33,782 nucleotides of DNA, taken from the NCBI GenBank assembly GCA_964505305.1, contig CAZDHE010000009.1, positions 1 through 33,782 of the forward strand, given 5' to 3'. The translations under genes and the position numbers were made by a program. This document shows, piece after piece, positions 7,748 to 15,841 of this stretch. The notes beneath the pieces were generated by a model that did no database searches, was not told the DNA's origin, and saw only the letters and a list, made by a program, of their open reading frames with translations. Positions within the stretch are counted from its first letter, which is position 1. Each line of letters starts with the position of its first letter. The DNA is from JAXHLG01 sp964505305. GTDB lineage: Bacteria; Patescibacteriota; Minisyncoccia; Moranbacterales; DUUL01.

Positions 7748-9394
7748 ATGCCCAAGATAGAATTGCAAAAAAACGAAGCTGAAGAAATGAAATGGGATGA
7801 TATAGAAATTTCATCTGAAATAATAGGTTCATTGTCGGAAGAATCCGCGACAAAATATAATTTTGTCCCCTTTGAAGAAGAGAAGGAATTTTTAAAAGTG
7901 GCTGTTGTTGATCCTGAGAATGCTGATACTAGAAGGGCTTTGGATTTTTACGCCAACAAGAAAAATAAGGATGTAAAAATTTACCAAGTTTCACAGGAAA
8001 TTTTCGATGTGCTTTTAGAAAAATTTAAAAACCCTAAAGCTGAAATCGATAAAGCTCTGGAGAGATTTGAAAAAGAAAATCAAGAAGAAGAGCAAGAGGC
8101 ATTGAAAGCCAAGAAAAACAAAAAAATCTCCAATCCTAATGTTTTGCAGGAAGCTCCCGTGGCCAAGATAGTGGAGGTTATTATTAGAAACGCTATGGAG
8201 GGCGGGTCCAGCGATATTCATGTTGAACCGTTGGAAGATAAAGTAAGGGTTCGTTTCAGGGTGGACGGAGTTTTGCACAGCAGTATTTTTTTGCCTTCTA
8301 AAATTGGACCGGCGGTGGTTTCCAGGGTGAAGATTTTGTCCAATCTGAAAATTGACGAGAAAAGAAAGCCTCAAGATGGCAGATTTAGGATAAAAGAAAA
8401 TGGTCAGTCTATTGACTTCCGAGTATCTACTTTTCCGGTCTCTAATGGCGAGAAGGTGGTGATGAGAATTTTGGATAAGGATGAAGGATTGGTCGAATTG
8501 GGTGATTTGGGATTTGTCGGAAGAGACCTGAAAACAATTAAAGAAGCTATTAAAGAGCCTTATGGCATAATTTTAATCACCGGTCCGACTGGTTCAGGTA
8601 AATCAACCACTCTTTACGCATTACTGAGAATGCTTAATAAAGAGGGAGTGAATATTGTTACTTTGGAAGATCCGGTGGAATATGTTCTAGATGGAGTTGG
8701 TCAATCTCAAGTACGGCCGGAAATTGATTATACATTTGCTTCCGGTTTGAGGAGTATCTTAAGACAAGATCCGGATATAATCATGGTGGGCGAGATTAGA
8801 GACACGGAAACCGCAGAACTTGCTGTCCATGCTGCTTTGACGGGACACCTGGTTTTATCAACTCTTCATACCAATACTTCCGTTGGAGCTATTCCAAGGC
8901 TCATTGATATGGGAATCAAGCCCTTTTTACTCTCCTCCGCTTTGAGGCTGGTGGCGGGCCAGCGTTTAGTCAGAAGAATTTGCGGAGAGTGTAAGGCGAA
9001 AAAGGAAGAAATAACTTCCAGTGTTAAGAAAGTTATTGAAAAAGAGATAGGAGATTTGCCGGATGGTTCTTTGGGAACACTCGATCCGGAATCTGTTAAA
9101 AATAGCAAGTTTGACTTATTTTACGGAAAGGGCTGCAGAAAGTGTTCTAATCAAGGAATGAAAGGCAGAATTTCCATTACGGAAGTTTTAGATGTCAATA
9201 AAAATATTTCCAGAATGATAGGAGAAGAAGCCGGCTTTCATGATCTTCTCAAGGCTACTAAGGAGGACGGGTTTACTTCAATGAAACAAGATGGTATAAT
9301 AAAAGCGCTGGAAGGCAAGACTACTATTGAAGAGGTCCAAAGAGTGACTGAAGACGAAAGCGGAGAGGAAATGATTTCGGCCAAGGGTGAATAA
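7748..9394 (+). CDS. pilB: Type IV pilus extension ATPase PilB (GspE/PilB family)
   Basis: The 548-aa hexameric ATPase drives pilin polymerisation at the cytoplasmic face. The N-terminal MshEN-like domain (about 15-95) precedes a linker and the N2 domain (GGSSDIHVEP, about 152-161). The Walker A is GPTGSGKST (279-287), the Asp box ITLEDPVEY-type segment lies at about 304-312, Walker B is DPDIIMVGEIRD (341-352), and the His box is GHLVLSTLHTN (366-376). Four cysteines (412, 415, 462, 465) form the zinc site typical of GspE/PilB and absent from PilT. Length and motif order are canonical, so it is expected to be active. Confidence 0.96.
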   Translation: MPKIELQKNEAEEMKWDDIEISSEIIGSLSEESATKYNFVPFEEEKEFLKVAVVDPENADTRRALDFYANKKNKDVKIYQVSQEIFDVLLEKFKNPKAEIDKALERFEKENQEEEQEALKAKKNKKISNPNVLQEAPVAKIVEVIIRNAMEGGSSDIHVEPLEDKVRVRFRVDGVLHSSIFLPSKIGPAVVSRVKILSNLKIDEKRKPQDGRFRIKENGQSIDFRVSTFPVSNGEKVVMRILDKDEGLVELGDLGFVGRDLKTIKEAIKEPYGIILITGPTGSGKSTTLYALLRMLNKEGVNIVTLEDPVEYVLDGVGQSQVRPEIDYTFASGLRSILRQDPDIIMVGEIRDTETAELAVHAALTGHLVLSTLHTNTSVGAIPRLIDMGIKPFLLSSALRLVAGQRLVRRICGECKAKKEEITSSVKKVIEKEIGDLPDGSLGTLDPESVKNSKFDLFYGKGCRKCSNQGMKGRISITEVLDVNKNISRMIGEEAGFHDLLKATKEDGFTSMKQDGIIKALEGKTTIEEVQRVTEDESGEEMISAKGE

Positions 9395-9489
9395 GGCGGT
9401 TTTGTTTTTTGCAAGGTGGAGAGTCTATTCAAAAATAGTTCTAAATATAGGCAAGGTTTTTTATAGGGCGTAATAATTAACAAAAATTA

Positions 9490-9864
9490 ATGGAAAAAAA
9501 GAAAAAAACCGTTTTGCTTGTGGAAGACGATGGATTTATTTCAGAGATTTATAATGTTAAGCTTGAATTAAAAGGATTTGAAGTGGATTTGGCTGAAGAT
9601 GGCGAAGAGGCGGTGGAAAAATTTAAGAAAACTAAGCCGGACATAGTTTTGCTGGATATTTTTTTGCCGAAAAAAGACGGCTGGGAGGTGCTGGAGGAAA
9701 TTCACAAGGAGGACCATTTTGAAAAAACTAAAGTTATAATGCTTACGAACTTGGGAGATAAAGACAAAATAGAAAAAGCTGAAAACTATGGAATCAAGGA
9801 TTACTTTGTAAAAGCATCTCATACACCGGAAGAGGTGGTGCAAAAAATCAAAGACGTTTTGTAG
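9490..9864 (+). CDS. Single-domain response regulator (CheY-like receiver)
   Basis: The 124-aa product is one receiver domain. It has the acidic pocket VEDD (D13, D14), phospho-acceptor D56 in IVLLDIFLP, T86 in VIMLTN and K108 in DYFVKAS. No DNA-binding or enzymatic output domain is present, so it would act by protein-protein contact, as CheY or PilG/PilH do. Its place between pilB and pilT suggests that it tunes pilus extension or retraction, which is an inference. The cognate histidine kinase is not in the window. Start ATG follows an A-rich leader. Confidence 0.93.
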   Translation: MEKKKKTVLLVEDDGFISEIYNVKLELKGFEVDLAEDGEEAVEKFKKTKPDIVLLDIFLPKKDGWEVLEEIHKEDHFEKTKVIMLTNLGDKDKIEKAENYGIKDYFVKASHTPEEVVQKIKDVL

Positions 9865-9943
9865 TTGTATAAGCATTTGTTTGAATTGATTTTGCAAAAT
9901 TTTTGATAATAGTAAATTTTGGTGTAAATTAAAAAAAATAAAA

Positions 9944-11020
9944 ATGAAAGAAACTGTCTTTAAACAAAAACTTAATGAATGGATCTCTTATTTGATAAGT
10001 CAAAACGGTTCCGATTTGCATTTGTCGGCGGGAAGCTACCCGTCTATTCGAGTGGATAATGAAATTATTCAAATGAGAGAGGAGGAAATTATTTCCCACT
10101 CCGACTTAAAAAAATTAGCCGGAGATATTTTGGATGAAAAGAAGGTGGAAAAATTAAACCATGAAAAACAAATTGATTTTTCTATGGAGAAAAAAGGGGA
10201 TTTCAGATATAGAGGGAATATGTTTTTTCACCGGGGAGTTTTAAGTTTGGTTTTAAGAAAACTTCCCAAAACCGCCGGAGACTTGAAGTCTTTAAATCTT
10301 CCCGAAGATTTATATGAATTTGTAGAGAAAAAACAAGGCTTGTTTTTGGTGGTCGGTCCCAACGGGCATGGTAAAAGCACCACCCTGGCCTCTTTAATAG
10401 AATATGTAAACAATAATCACAAGAAGCACATTATTACTATCGAAGATCCGGTGGAATATGTTTATAGCAATAACAAGAGTCTGATTGAGCAAAGAGAGGT
10501 TTATGAAGACGCCTTGAGTTTCAATGAAGCGTTGAGAGCCAGCTTCCGAGAAGATGTGGATATAATTTTAGTGGGAGAGATGAGAGACAAGGAAACTATT
10601 TCCACTGCTATAACGGCAGCTGAAACCGGCCATGTTGTGATGGGAACTCTGCACACTAATGACGCCATTCAGACGGTGGACAGAATAATTGATACTTTCC
10701 CTCCTTATCAACAAAGTCAAATAAGAAGCCAGCTGGCCAGTGTTTTAAGCGGGGTGGTTTCTCAAAGACTGATAAAAAAAGTGGGCGGAGGAAGAATCCC
10801 CGCTCTGGAGGTTTTAAAGAATAATCCGGCCGTGTCTAATATCATAAGACAAAACCAAATTCATCAGATAAGTTCGGTAATGGAAACTTCTCAAGATGAT
10901 GGTATGATGGTTTTGGAAAAATATTTGGCAAATTTGATTTCAAGCGGCACTATCGAAACAAAAGAAGCGGAGAAATATGTTAGAGACGTGGATAATCTTT
11001 ATACCTATTTAGGGCGCTAA
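9944..11020 (+). CDS. pilT: Type IV pilus retraction ATPase PilT
   Basis: The 358-aa protein has the PilT N-terminal signature GSDLHLSAG (22-30) and Walker A GPNGHGKST (138-146). The Asp box is IEDPVEYVY (166-174), Walker B is DIILVGEMRD (206-215), and the His box is GHVVMGTLHTND (229-240). The C-terminal region VSNIIRQNQIHQI corresponds to the AIRNLIRE-type motif required for retraction. The zinc cysteines of PilB are absent, as expected. The Walker A replaces the usual T and S of GPTGSGKS with N and H. The fold consensus GxxxxGKS is kept, so activity is likely. The protein depolymerises pili for twitching or uptake. Confidence 0.94.
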   Translation: MKETVFKQKLNEWISYLISQNGSDLHLSAGSYPSIRVDNEIIQMREEEIISHSDLKKLAGDILDEKKVEKLNHEKQIDFSMEKKGDFRYRGNMFFHRGVLSLVLRKLPKTAGDLKSLNLPEDLYEFVEKKQGLFLVVGPNGHGKSTTLASLIEYVNNNHKKHIITIEDPVEYVYSNNKSLIEQREVYEDALSFNEALRASFREDVDIILVGEMRDKETISTAITAAETGHVVMGTLHTNDAIQTVDRIIDTFPPYQQSQIRSQLASVLSGVVSQRLIKKVGGGRIPALEVLKNNPAVSNIIRQNQIHQISSVMETSQDDGMMVLEKYLANLISSGTIETKEAEKYVRDVDNLYTYLGR

Positions 11021-11064
11021 TGAGAATTAATTAAGTTAGTTAATAAAACATAAATAATGCTAAA

Positions 11065-12270
11065 ATGAAGTATAAATACTTAGCCTTAGATGAAAGCGGT
11101 AATGAACAAGAAGGTTATGTTAAGGCCGAATCCAGGAGGTCTGCTTTGGTGGTTTTGAAAAATTCCGGTTTTAAAGTTAAAAAATTGGAAAATGAAACCA
11201 GTGTTCCTCTTCTGGATAGCATTACCGGATTGTTTCAAAGAGTCGGAGCTAAGGAGTTTGTTATTTTCTCTCGGCAATTGGCCACCCTTATAGACTCCAA
11301 TGTTCCTTTGTTAAAGGCTTTGAGTTCTATTGCTTTGCAAACAGAGAATAGGTTTTTGGCATTAAAAGTTCAGGCAGTGATGGCTGATGTGGAGGGCGGA
11401 TCTTCTTTGTCGGAGGCTTTGTCTAAGCAGTCGGATGTATTTTCCAAATTTTATGTTAATATGGTTAAAGCGGGAGAGGTTTCCGGAAATCTGCAAAAGA
11501 CGTTGAATGACTTGGCGGACAATATAGAAAAAAATTATGATCTTACTTCCAAGCTAAAAGGGGCTATGTATTACCCGGCTTTTATTTTTTCGGCGATGGT
11601 TTTAGTGGGATTCTTGATGATGGCCTTTGTAATGCCGCAACTTTTGGAGATATTGAAGGATTCTGATGCGCAACTGCCGATTCAGACCGTTATTTTAATT
11701 AAAACCAGTGATATTTTTGCCGAGTATTGGTGGGCTATCGGAGCGGCTTTGATAGGAATTGTCATAGGGGTGGCATATTATTTAAAAACCGATGATGGCA
11801 AGAGAGAGTTTGATCAAATAATTTTAAAAGTTCCCATCATTAACAAAATATTAAAAAATATTTATGTAGCCAGGTTTGCCGAGAATTTAACCAGTCTTTT
11901 AAATAGCGGATTGACTATTAACACGGCCTTAATTATTACCTCGGACGTTATAGGAAACGAAGTTTACCGGCAAATTATCAGGGAGGCGGCTTCCAATATT
12001 AAGAAGGGAGGTAAAATAGCGGATACCTTTAATAAATATGACTTGTTTCCTCCCATTGTGGTGCAGATGTTGCAGGTAGGAGAAGAGACGGGGAAGGTTA
12101 GCTATAGCTTGTCTAAAATTACTGATTTTTACACCAAGGAAGCCGATAATTTGGTTAAAAACTTTTCATCCTTGATAGAGCCTGTTATAATGGTTATATT
12201 GGCAATAGGGGTGGGAATTTTGGTTTCGGCTATTTTGTTGCCAATTTATCAAGTGGCCACCAATATGTAA
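11065..12270 (+). CDS. pilC: Type IV pilus inner-membrane platform protein PilC (GspF family)
   Basis: The 401-aa protein has two GspF (T2SSF) domains, each with the helix signature FSRQLATLIDSNVPLLKAL (about 69-87) and FAENLTSLLNSGLTINTAL (about 270-288). Three transmembrane segments lie at about 167-190, 219-240 and 372-395. Family members form the platform in the membrane on which PilB and PilT act to insert or remove pilins. The N-terminal part begins MKYKYLALDESGNEQEG, the usual strand-rich start. It sits directly after pilT and before the first pilin; a separate promoter candidate follows it. Confidence 0.95.
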   Translation: MKYKYLALDESGNEQEGYVKAESRRSALVVLKNSGFKVKKLENETSVPLLDSITGLFQRVGAKEFVIFSRQLATLIDSNVPLLKALSSIALQTENRFLALKVQAVMADVEGGSSLSEALSKQSDVFSKFYVNMVKAGEVSGNLQKTLNDLADNIEKNYDLTSKLKGAMYYPAFIFSAMVLVGFLMMAFVMPQLLEILKDSDAQLPIQTVILIKTSDIFAEYWWAIGAALIGIVIGVAYYLKTDDGKREFDQIILKVPIINKILKNIYVARFAENLTSLLNSGLTINTALIITSDVIGNEVYRQIIREAASNIKKGGKIADTFNKYDLFPPIVVQMLQVGEETGKVSYSLSKITDFYTKEADNLVKNFSSLIEPVIMVILAIGVGILVSAILLPIYQVATNM

Positions 12271-12275
12271 ATTAC

Positions 12276-12304
12276 TTGCAAGTAAAATGATTTGAATATA
12301 TATA
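12276..12304 (+). promoter_or_regulatory. Putative promoter of the pilin cluster
   Basis: TTGCAA (12276-12281) and TATATA (12299-12304) are 17 nt apart, between the pilC stop and the first pilin. Start near 12311 would give a leader of about 63 nt. A dedicated promoter would allow pilin to be made in larger amounts than the assembly proteins. Found by eye only. Confidence 0.45.
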
Positions 12305-12354
12305 CAGAAAATAAATTTAATTTAGGACATATTTTAATAACTTAACAATTCAAA

Positions 12355-12378
12355 TAGAAAGCGAGGTGAAAAAATGAA
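12355..12378 (+). promoter_or_regulatory. Strong Shine-Dalgarno leader shared with the pilin at 19654
   Basis: The sequence AGAAAGCGAGGTGAAAAA lies directly before the ATG. Its GAGGTG (12363-12368) sits 5 nt from the start. The same leader recurs exactly before the pilin at 19654. Most other genes here have no recognisable ribosome-binding site, so these two are set up for strong translation. Confidence 0.7.
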
Positions 12379-12871
12379 AAAAATCAACGAAAAATTAAAT
12401 CAAAAAGGTTTTACTTTGGTAGAATTACTGTTGGTTATCGCTATTATAGGTATTTTAGCCGCCGTGCTCTTTGTTTCCTTGGGTAAGCAGCGCGAAAGAG
12501 CTAGAATTACCACCTTTAAGGAAAATATGAGAGGTTTGGTTGCGACCTTTACCGCTTGCGCTGATGGTGGTGGAACTCTACCTAGCGGAAGCACTGAGAC
12601 CGAAATTACCGACGCCTGTGTAGGCGAAGCTCCTGCCGGTATAGGTGAAATACCGCCTATAGATCAATGTGATGGAGACGGCTATGTTTCTATTACTCCG
12701 GATGATGATGCCGGTGATATTTGGGGATTTCAATCAACTTGCTCTACAACGGGAGAAGATGATTGTACCGCTTATTGCACTGCGGATGGTTGTCAGTTTT
12801 GCGCTGAAGGTAATTTAACTTGGGACGATTATCAATATACGGGTGATTGTGATCCCTCTGCTTGTCAATAA
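12374..12871 (+). CDS. Type IV prepilin (probable major pilin candidate 1)
   Basis: The 165-aa prepilin has an 11-residue positively charged leader ending in KG, followed by FTLVELLLVIAIIGILAAVLF, the class III signal and polymerisation helix. PilD would cleave after Gly12, leaving N-terminal Phe and the conserved Glu5. The globular part is rich in Cys and Asp (for example FTACADGGG, DACVGEAP, STCSTTGEDDCTAYC), implying disulfides in the exported form. It is the first gene after pilC, with its own promoter candidate and an unusually good Shine-Dalgarno. This makes it one of the two best candidates for the main fibre subunit. Confidence 0.93.
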   Translation: MKKINEKLNQKGFTLVELLLVIAIIGILAAVLFVSLGKQRERARITTFKENMRGLVATFTACADGGGTLPSGSTETEITDACVGEAPAGIGEIPPIDQCDGDGYVSITPDDDAGDIWGFQSTCSTTGEDDCTAYCTADGCQFCAEGNLTWDDYQYTGDCDPSACQ

Positions 12872-12908
12872 ACGTGTTGCGTGAAGAATAAGATAAAATC
12901 TTTTTCTT

Positions 12909-12941
12909 TTGCCTTCGAGCTTTAATTAAAGCTCGGGGCAA
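12909..12941 (+). other. Large hairpin between the first and second pilin genes
   Basis: TTGCC-CGAGCTTT pairs with AAAGCTCG-GGCAA around a short AATT centre, with a small internal loop. No T-run follows on either strand, so it is unlikely to be a simple terminator. Its place after a strongly translated pilin suggests an mRNA 3'-end stabiliser or processing site that limits expression of the downstream minor pilins. Confidence 0.5.
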
Positions 12942-12977
12942 GGGAGAAAATAAATATATTAACATTAACAAAATAAA

Positions 12978-13445
12978 ATGATTAAGAAGGATAAATTCAA
13001 AGGACAAAGAAAAAAAACAAGGCTTTGCTTGCTTAAAAGGGGCGGGAAGTCGGATCCGGAAGGTTTTACTTTGGTAGAATTGCTGTTGGTAATTGCCATT
13101 ATCGGAATCTTAGCCGGGACGATCATGGTAGGGATTTCCGGCCAGAGAGGCCGCGCCGGAGTGGCCAGCGCAACGGAGAGTTTGCGCTCGGTAATGCCTT
13201 ATGTGGTGGAGTGTTATATGAATCAAGGAAAAACTAAACTAAATAGCCCCATCCCTCCTGAAGGTGGAGTTAAAATTTGTAACACCGGCGGAGGCGATAT
13301 GCGTTATCCGGAATTGGATGATCGTTGCCAATACACGGGGATTGATAAGAGAGCCGGAACAATTTCAGCAAAGTGCGGGGAGTCGGGAGATGAAATAGAG
13401 ATAGTTTGTTCTTATGAAAACGAAGGCAATTGTATTCAGCAATAA
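12978..13445 (+). CDS. Type IV prepilin-like protein (minor pilin)
   Basis: The 155-aa protein has an unusually long basic leader of about 29 residues ending DPEG, then FTLVELLLVIAIIGILAGTIM. Cleavage by PilD after Gly is expected. The C-terminal domain carries the cysteine pattern shared by most pilins of this cluster: VECYMNQG, then GGVKICN, then DDRCQYTG, plus later cysteines. A start further downstream is not available as ATG within the leader, so the long leader appears real. It lies 9 nt before the next pilin and is probably co-transcribed. Confidence 0.9.
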   Translation: MIKKDKFKGQRKKTRLCLLKRGGKSDPEGFTLVELLLVIAIIGILAGTIMVGISGQRGRAGVASATESLRSVMPYVVECYMNQGKTKLNSPIPPEGGVKICNTGGGDMRYPELDDRCQYTGIDKRAGTISAKCGESGDEIEIVCSYENEGNCIQQ

Positions 13446-13454
13446 GTTTTTGTT

Positions 13455-13826
13455 ATGAAGCAAAAAGGATTCACTATGGTGGAAATTTTAATAACTTTGG
13501 CTATTATTGGCGTGTTGGCGGGGGTTCTTTTTGTAGCACTTGGCAATCAGCGTCAAAAAGCCAGAGTTTCGGCTATGAAACAGACAGCTGAAAGCGCTTT
13601 GTCTTTAGCTCGAGAATGTTATTATCGCCATGGCTCCATAGACAAACCTGAAGTCAATCAGCCAATCTGCAATGAAGTTAATCAAGAATGGCCGGAATTA
13701 AAGGATGATAATTGCGAGTATGGAGATGATTACGGAGATGAATATTCTATAAATTGCAGTTCTTACGGTGTAGAAATAAGTTGCGTAGTTAAATCTGGAA
13801 AGGGTTGCTTGGTTGAAAGCCTTTAA
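13455..13826 (+). CDS. Type IV prepilin-like protein (minor pilin)
   Basis: This 123-aa prepilin has a minimal leader (MKQKG) before FTMVEILITLAIIGVLAGVLF. The Glu5 needed for pilin-pilin contact is present. The head domain again shows RECYYRHG, then QPICNE, then the W-P-E-L-K-D-D-N-C-E-Y segment found in related form in the pilins at 14150 and 19654. It is therefore a tandem paralog of its neighbours. It is the last gene before a 323-nt non-coding gap. Confidence 0.92.
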   Translation: MKQKGFTMVEILITLAIIGVLAGVLFVALGNQRQKARVSAMKQTAESALSLARECYYRHGSIDKPEVNQPICNEVNQEWPELKDDNCEYGDDYGDEYSINCSSYGVEISCVVKSGKGCLVESL

Positions 13827-14149
13827 AGCGCTATAAAGTTAGAAGATTATCGCTGTCCAACTGAAATATTTTTGGGATTCTAAGGATTGCTTTAATTTTG
13901 AATAATTGTTTGATGTTTATTTTAAAATAATTTTAATATATTTAATTACCTTGAAATACGAAATATTTATTTCTTAACTCCTCCTTTTATAGAAGAGGAC
14001 CAAAGAGGATTTGCCGTTTGATAAAATAAACTCTTTTTAAAGCCCGGTTCGCCAAACAGGTAAATTCATTTTAATAAAAGAGACCCCTTTTTTTGGGAGG
14101 ATGAGGAAAATTTAATTTCGTAATTTAAAATAATTAGTAATTTAAAAAA
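13827..14149. other. Non-coding spacer with MITE-like ends
   Basis: No credible gene is visible. An imperfect inverted repeat brackets the middle: AATTACCTTGAAATACGAAAT at 13944-13964 and a related reverse complement at 14115-14135 (16 of 21 positions agree). The right end, ATGAGGAAAATTTA, and the left end both recur at 17753-18108. The interior has a CTCC/GGAGG-type complementary pair. It is probably a non-autonomous repeat element or a degenerate intergenic repeat. Confidence 0.4.
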
Positions 14150-14545
14150 ATGCAAAGAGGTTTTACTTTAATTGAAATGCTTTTGGTGCTGGCACTTATT
14201 GGTATTTTGTCTTCCGTGGTATTTATTATGGTGGGAGATAGTGATGATGCTAAAAAAACTTCGGTAATGAGCACTGCCAAAAGCTCTCTGGGTTTTGCTC
14301 AAGTTTGTAAATTTAAGGGGTGGGATTTGAAGGAACCAGATAATCCTACTGGTAAAGGAGGGGGTGATAAAATTTGCTCCGGTGGTTCCGGAGATGAGTC
14401 TTTGGAAGAGTGGGCGGAAATAACAGTAGATGGGTGTGAATATAGTGATATTGTTCCCGGTAATTGGGATTACGCAATTGATTGCGGAGCCGGCCTTGGA
14501 AAGGTGGAATGCAGCGCTTCCAATGGTTCTTGTGAATGGAATTAA
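14150..14545 (+). CDS. Type IV prepilin-like protein (minor pilin)
   Basis: The 131-aa prepilin has a 4-residue leader (MQRG) and then FTLIEMLLVLALIGILSSVVF. The head has the cluster's cysteine pattern: AQVCKFKG, then GGGDKICSGG, then VDGCEYSD and C-terminal cysteines. It follows the repeat-bearing spacer, so its transcription may be separate from the first three pilins. The start is fixed by the need for a short basic leader directly before the processing site. Confidence 0.92.
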   Translation: MQRGFTLIEMLLVLALIGILSSVVFIMVGDSDDAKKTSVMSTAKSSLGFAQVCKFKGWDLKEPDNPTGKGGGDKICSGGSGDESLEEWAEITVDGCEYSDIVPGNWDYAIDCGAGLGKVECSASNGSCEWN

Positions 14546-14578
14546 TATTTTTTAAGTTTTGATTTTTAAATAAAAATT

Positions 14579-15004
14579 ATGCGGTTTAAATTTAACAAAA
14601 AAGGATTTACCTTGATTGAAATGGTTATTGCCGTGGCGGTTTTAGCTATAGTTAGCGCAGCTATCTTAGTAAGCATCTCCGGCCAGAAAGAAAAGGCCGA
14701 AGCTACCGAGATGCTCACGGAAATGTCGGCCACTATTCAGCCGATTATGATGTGTCTTTCCGACGGCGGGAATGTTAATTCTCCCAGTGGCGGAGATAGG
14801 ATTTGCGATATAAGTTCCAACTACGGTCAATGGCCCAATCCCTCCGATAGCTTTGGATCTTATAACAGCAGCAGTTTTAGTGGCGGAGATTGGTATTTTT
14901 ATGTTGATAGCGGTTCGGATGGATACAGGATTTGCTGTAATAGCAACATGACGGGTTGCGAGAGATTAGATGGAAGTGACCCATGCAGTGCCAATAATCC
15001 TTAG
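14579..15004 (+). CDS. Type IV prepilin-like protein (minor pilin)
   Basis: The 141-aa prepilin has leader MRFKFNKKG followed by FTLIEMVIAVAVLAIVSAAIL. The exported part contains MMCLSDGG, then GGDRICDIS, and a Ser/Gly/Tyr-rich region with further cysteines (RICCNSNMTGC). It is a paralog of the adjacent pilins, with a divergent, more Ser/Gly-rich head. It ends 15 nt before pilD and is probably co-transcribed with it. Confidence 0.92.
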   Translation: MRFKFNKKGFTLIEMVIAVAVLAIVSAAILVSISGQKEKAEATEMLTEMSATIQPIMMCLSDGGNVNSPSGGDRICDISSNYGQWPNPSDSFGSYNSSSFSGGDWYFYVDSGSDGYRICCNSNMTGCERLDGSDPCSANNP

Positions 15005-15019
15005 TTTGCAAGAATTTTT

Positions 15020-15829
15020 ATGGCCATAATCTTATTTCTTTTGGGGCTTTGTTTCGGCAGTTTCGCCAATGTTTTAATTGACAGAGTTCAAGGTGGTAAA
15101 TCTATTAAGGGTTTTTCCAAGTGCGATTTTTGCGGATATCAATTGAGGTGGTTCGATAATATTCCGGTTTTGAGTTTTTTGTTCTTGCAAGGCAAATGCC
15201 GCAAATGCCATAAAAAATTGTCTTGGCAATATCCAGTGGTGGAATTTTTGTCCGGCTTGCTTTTTGCCTTGACTTATTTAATTCTTTTTCAGGATCGATT
15301 TTTGGCAAATTGGATGGAAGCCGGTTTTTATATAGAGTTGGTTTATTCTTTGTTGGTAGTTTTTCTATTGTTTGTGATCTTGGTTTGGGACTATAAATAT
15401 TTGATTATTCCGGATTTTCTGGTTTTAATCGGGTTAGTCGCGACTGTTGTTTTTGAAATTTACGAAGCTTTTCAAACCGGTTGTTTTGTGGGTAGTTGGG
15501 AATGTCCTTTGGTTGCCGGATTGTTGGGTTCTTTGGCGGTAGGAGGATTTTTTTGGGTTTTGTATTTTTTTTCCGGGGGCCGTTGGATCGGTGGAGGAGA
15601 TGTTAAGATAGGTTTTTGGCTGGGATTTTTGATAAAATTGAAAATGGCTTATTTTTTTATTTTGTTTGCTTATTTGATTGGTTCTGTGGCGGCGGTTTAT
15701 TTGCTGATTTCCTCTAAGAAAAAAATGAAATCCCAAATCCCCTTCGGTCCTTTTCTGGTGATTAGTGCTTATTTGATAATTTTTGGCGGAGATACTATAA
15801 TAAAAATATGGAACAGCCTTATTTTTTAA
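15020..15829 (+). CDS. pilD: Prepilin leader peptidase / N-methyltransferase PilD
   Basis: The 269-aa multi-pass membrane aspartic protease cleaves the leaders of the surrounding prepilins at G^F and usually N-methylates the new Phe. The N-terminal domain has the two CxxC pairs of the methyltransferase-type zinc site (C35/C38, C60/C63). Catalytic aspartates are D124 in VWDYKYLIIPD and D194 in the GGGDVKIG motif, the GxGD signature of the type IV prepilin peptidase family. About seven hydrophobic segments are seen, and the length is typical. It is the only peptidase of this type in the window. Confidence 0.96.
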   Translation: MAIILFLLGLCFGSFANVLIDRVQGGKSIKGFSKCDFCGYQLRWFDNIPVLSFLFLQGKCRKCHKKLSWQYPVVEFLSGLLFALTYLILFQDRFLANWMEAGFYIELVYSLLVVFLLFVILVWDYKYLIIPDFLVLIGLVATVVFEIYEAFQTGCFVGSWECPLVAGLLGSLAVGGFFWVLYFFSGGRWIGGGDVKIGFWLGFLIKLKMAYFFILFAYLIGSVAAVYLLISSKKKMKSQIPFGPFLVISAYLIIFGGDTIIKIWNSLIF

Positions 15830-15841
15830 TTCAAAAAAAGA

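Noticed and set aside
7363..7853. Overlapping frames on both strands at the end of pilO
   Set aside because: They arise from the repetitive acidic codons (GAA/GAT/GAG) of the PilO tail and have no start signals or recognisable domains.
12909..12941. Hairpin read as a rho-independent terminator
   Set aside because: There is no T-run after the stem on either strand, and the next pilin has no convincing promoter of its own.
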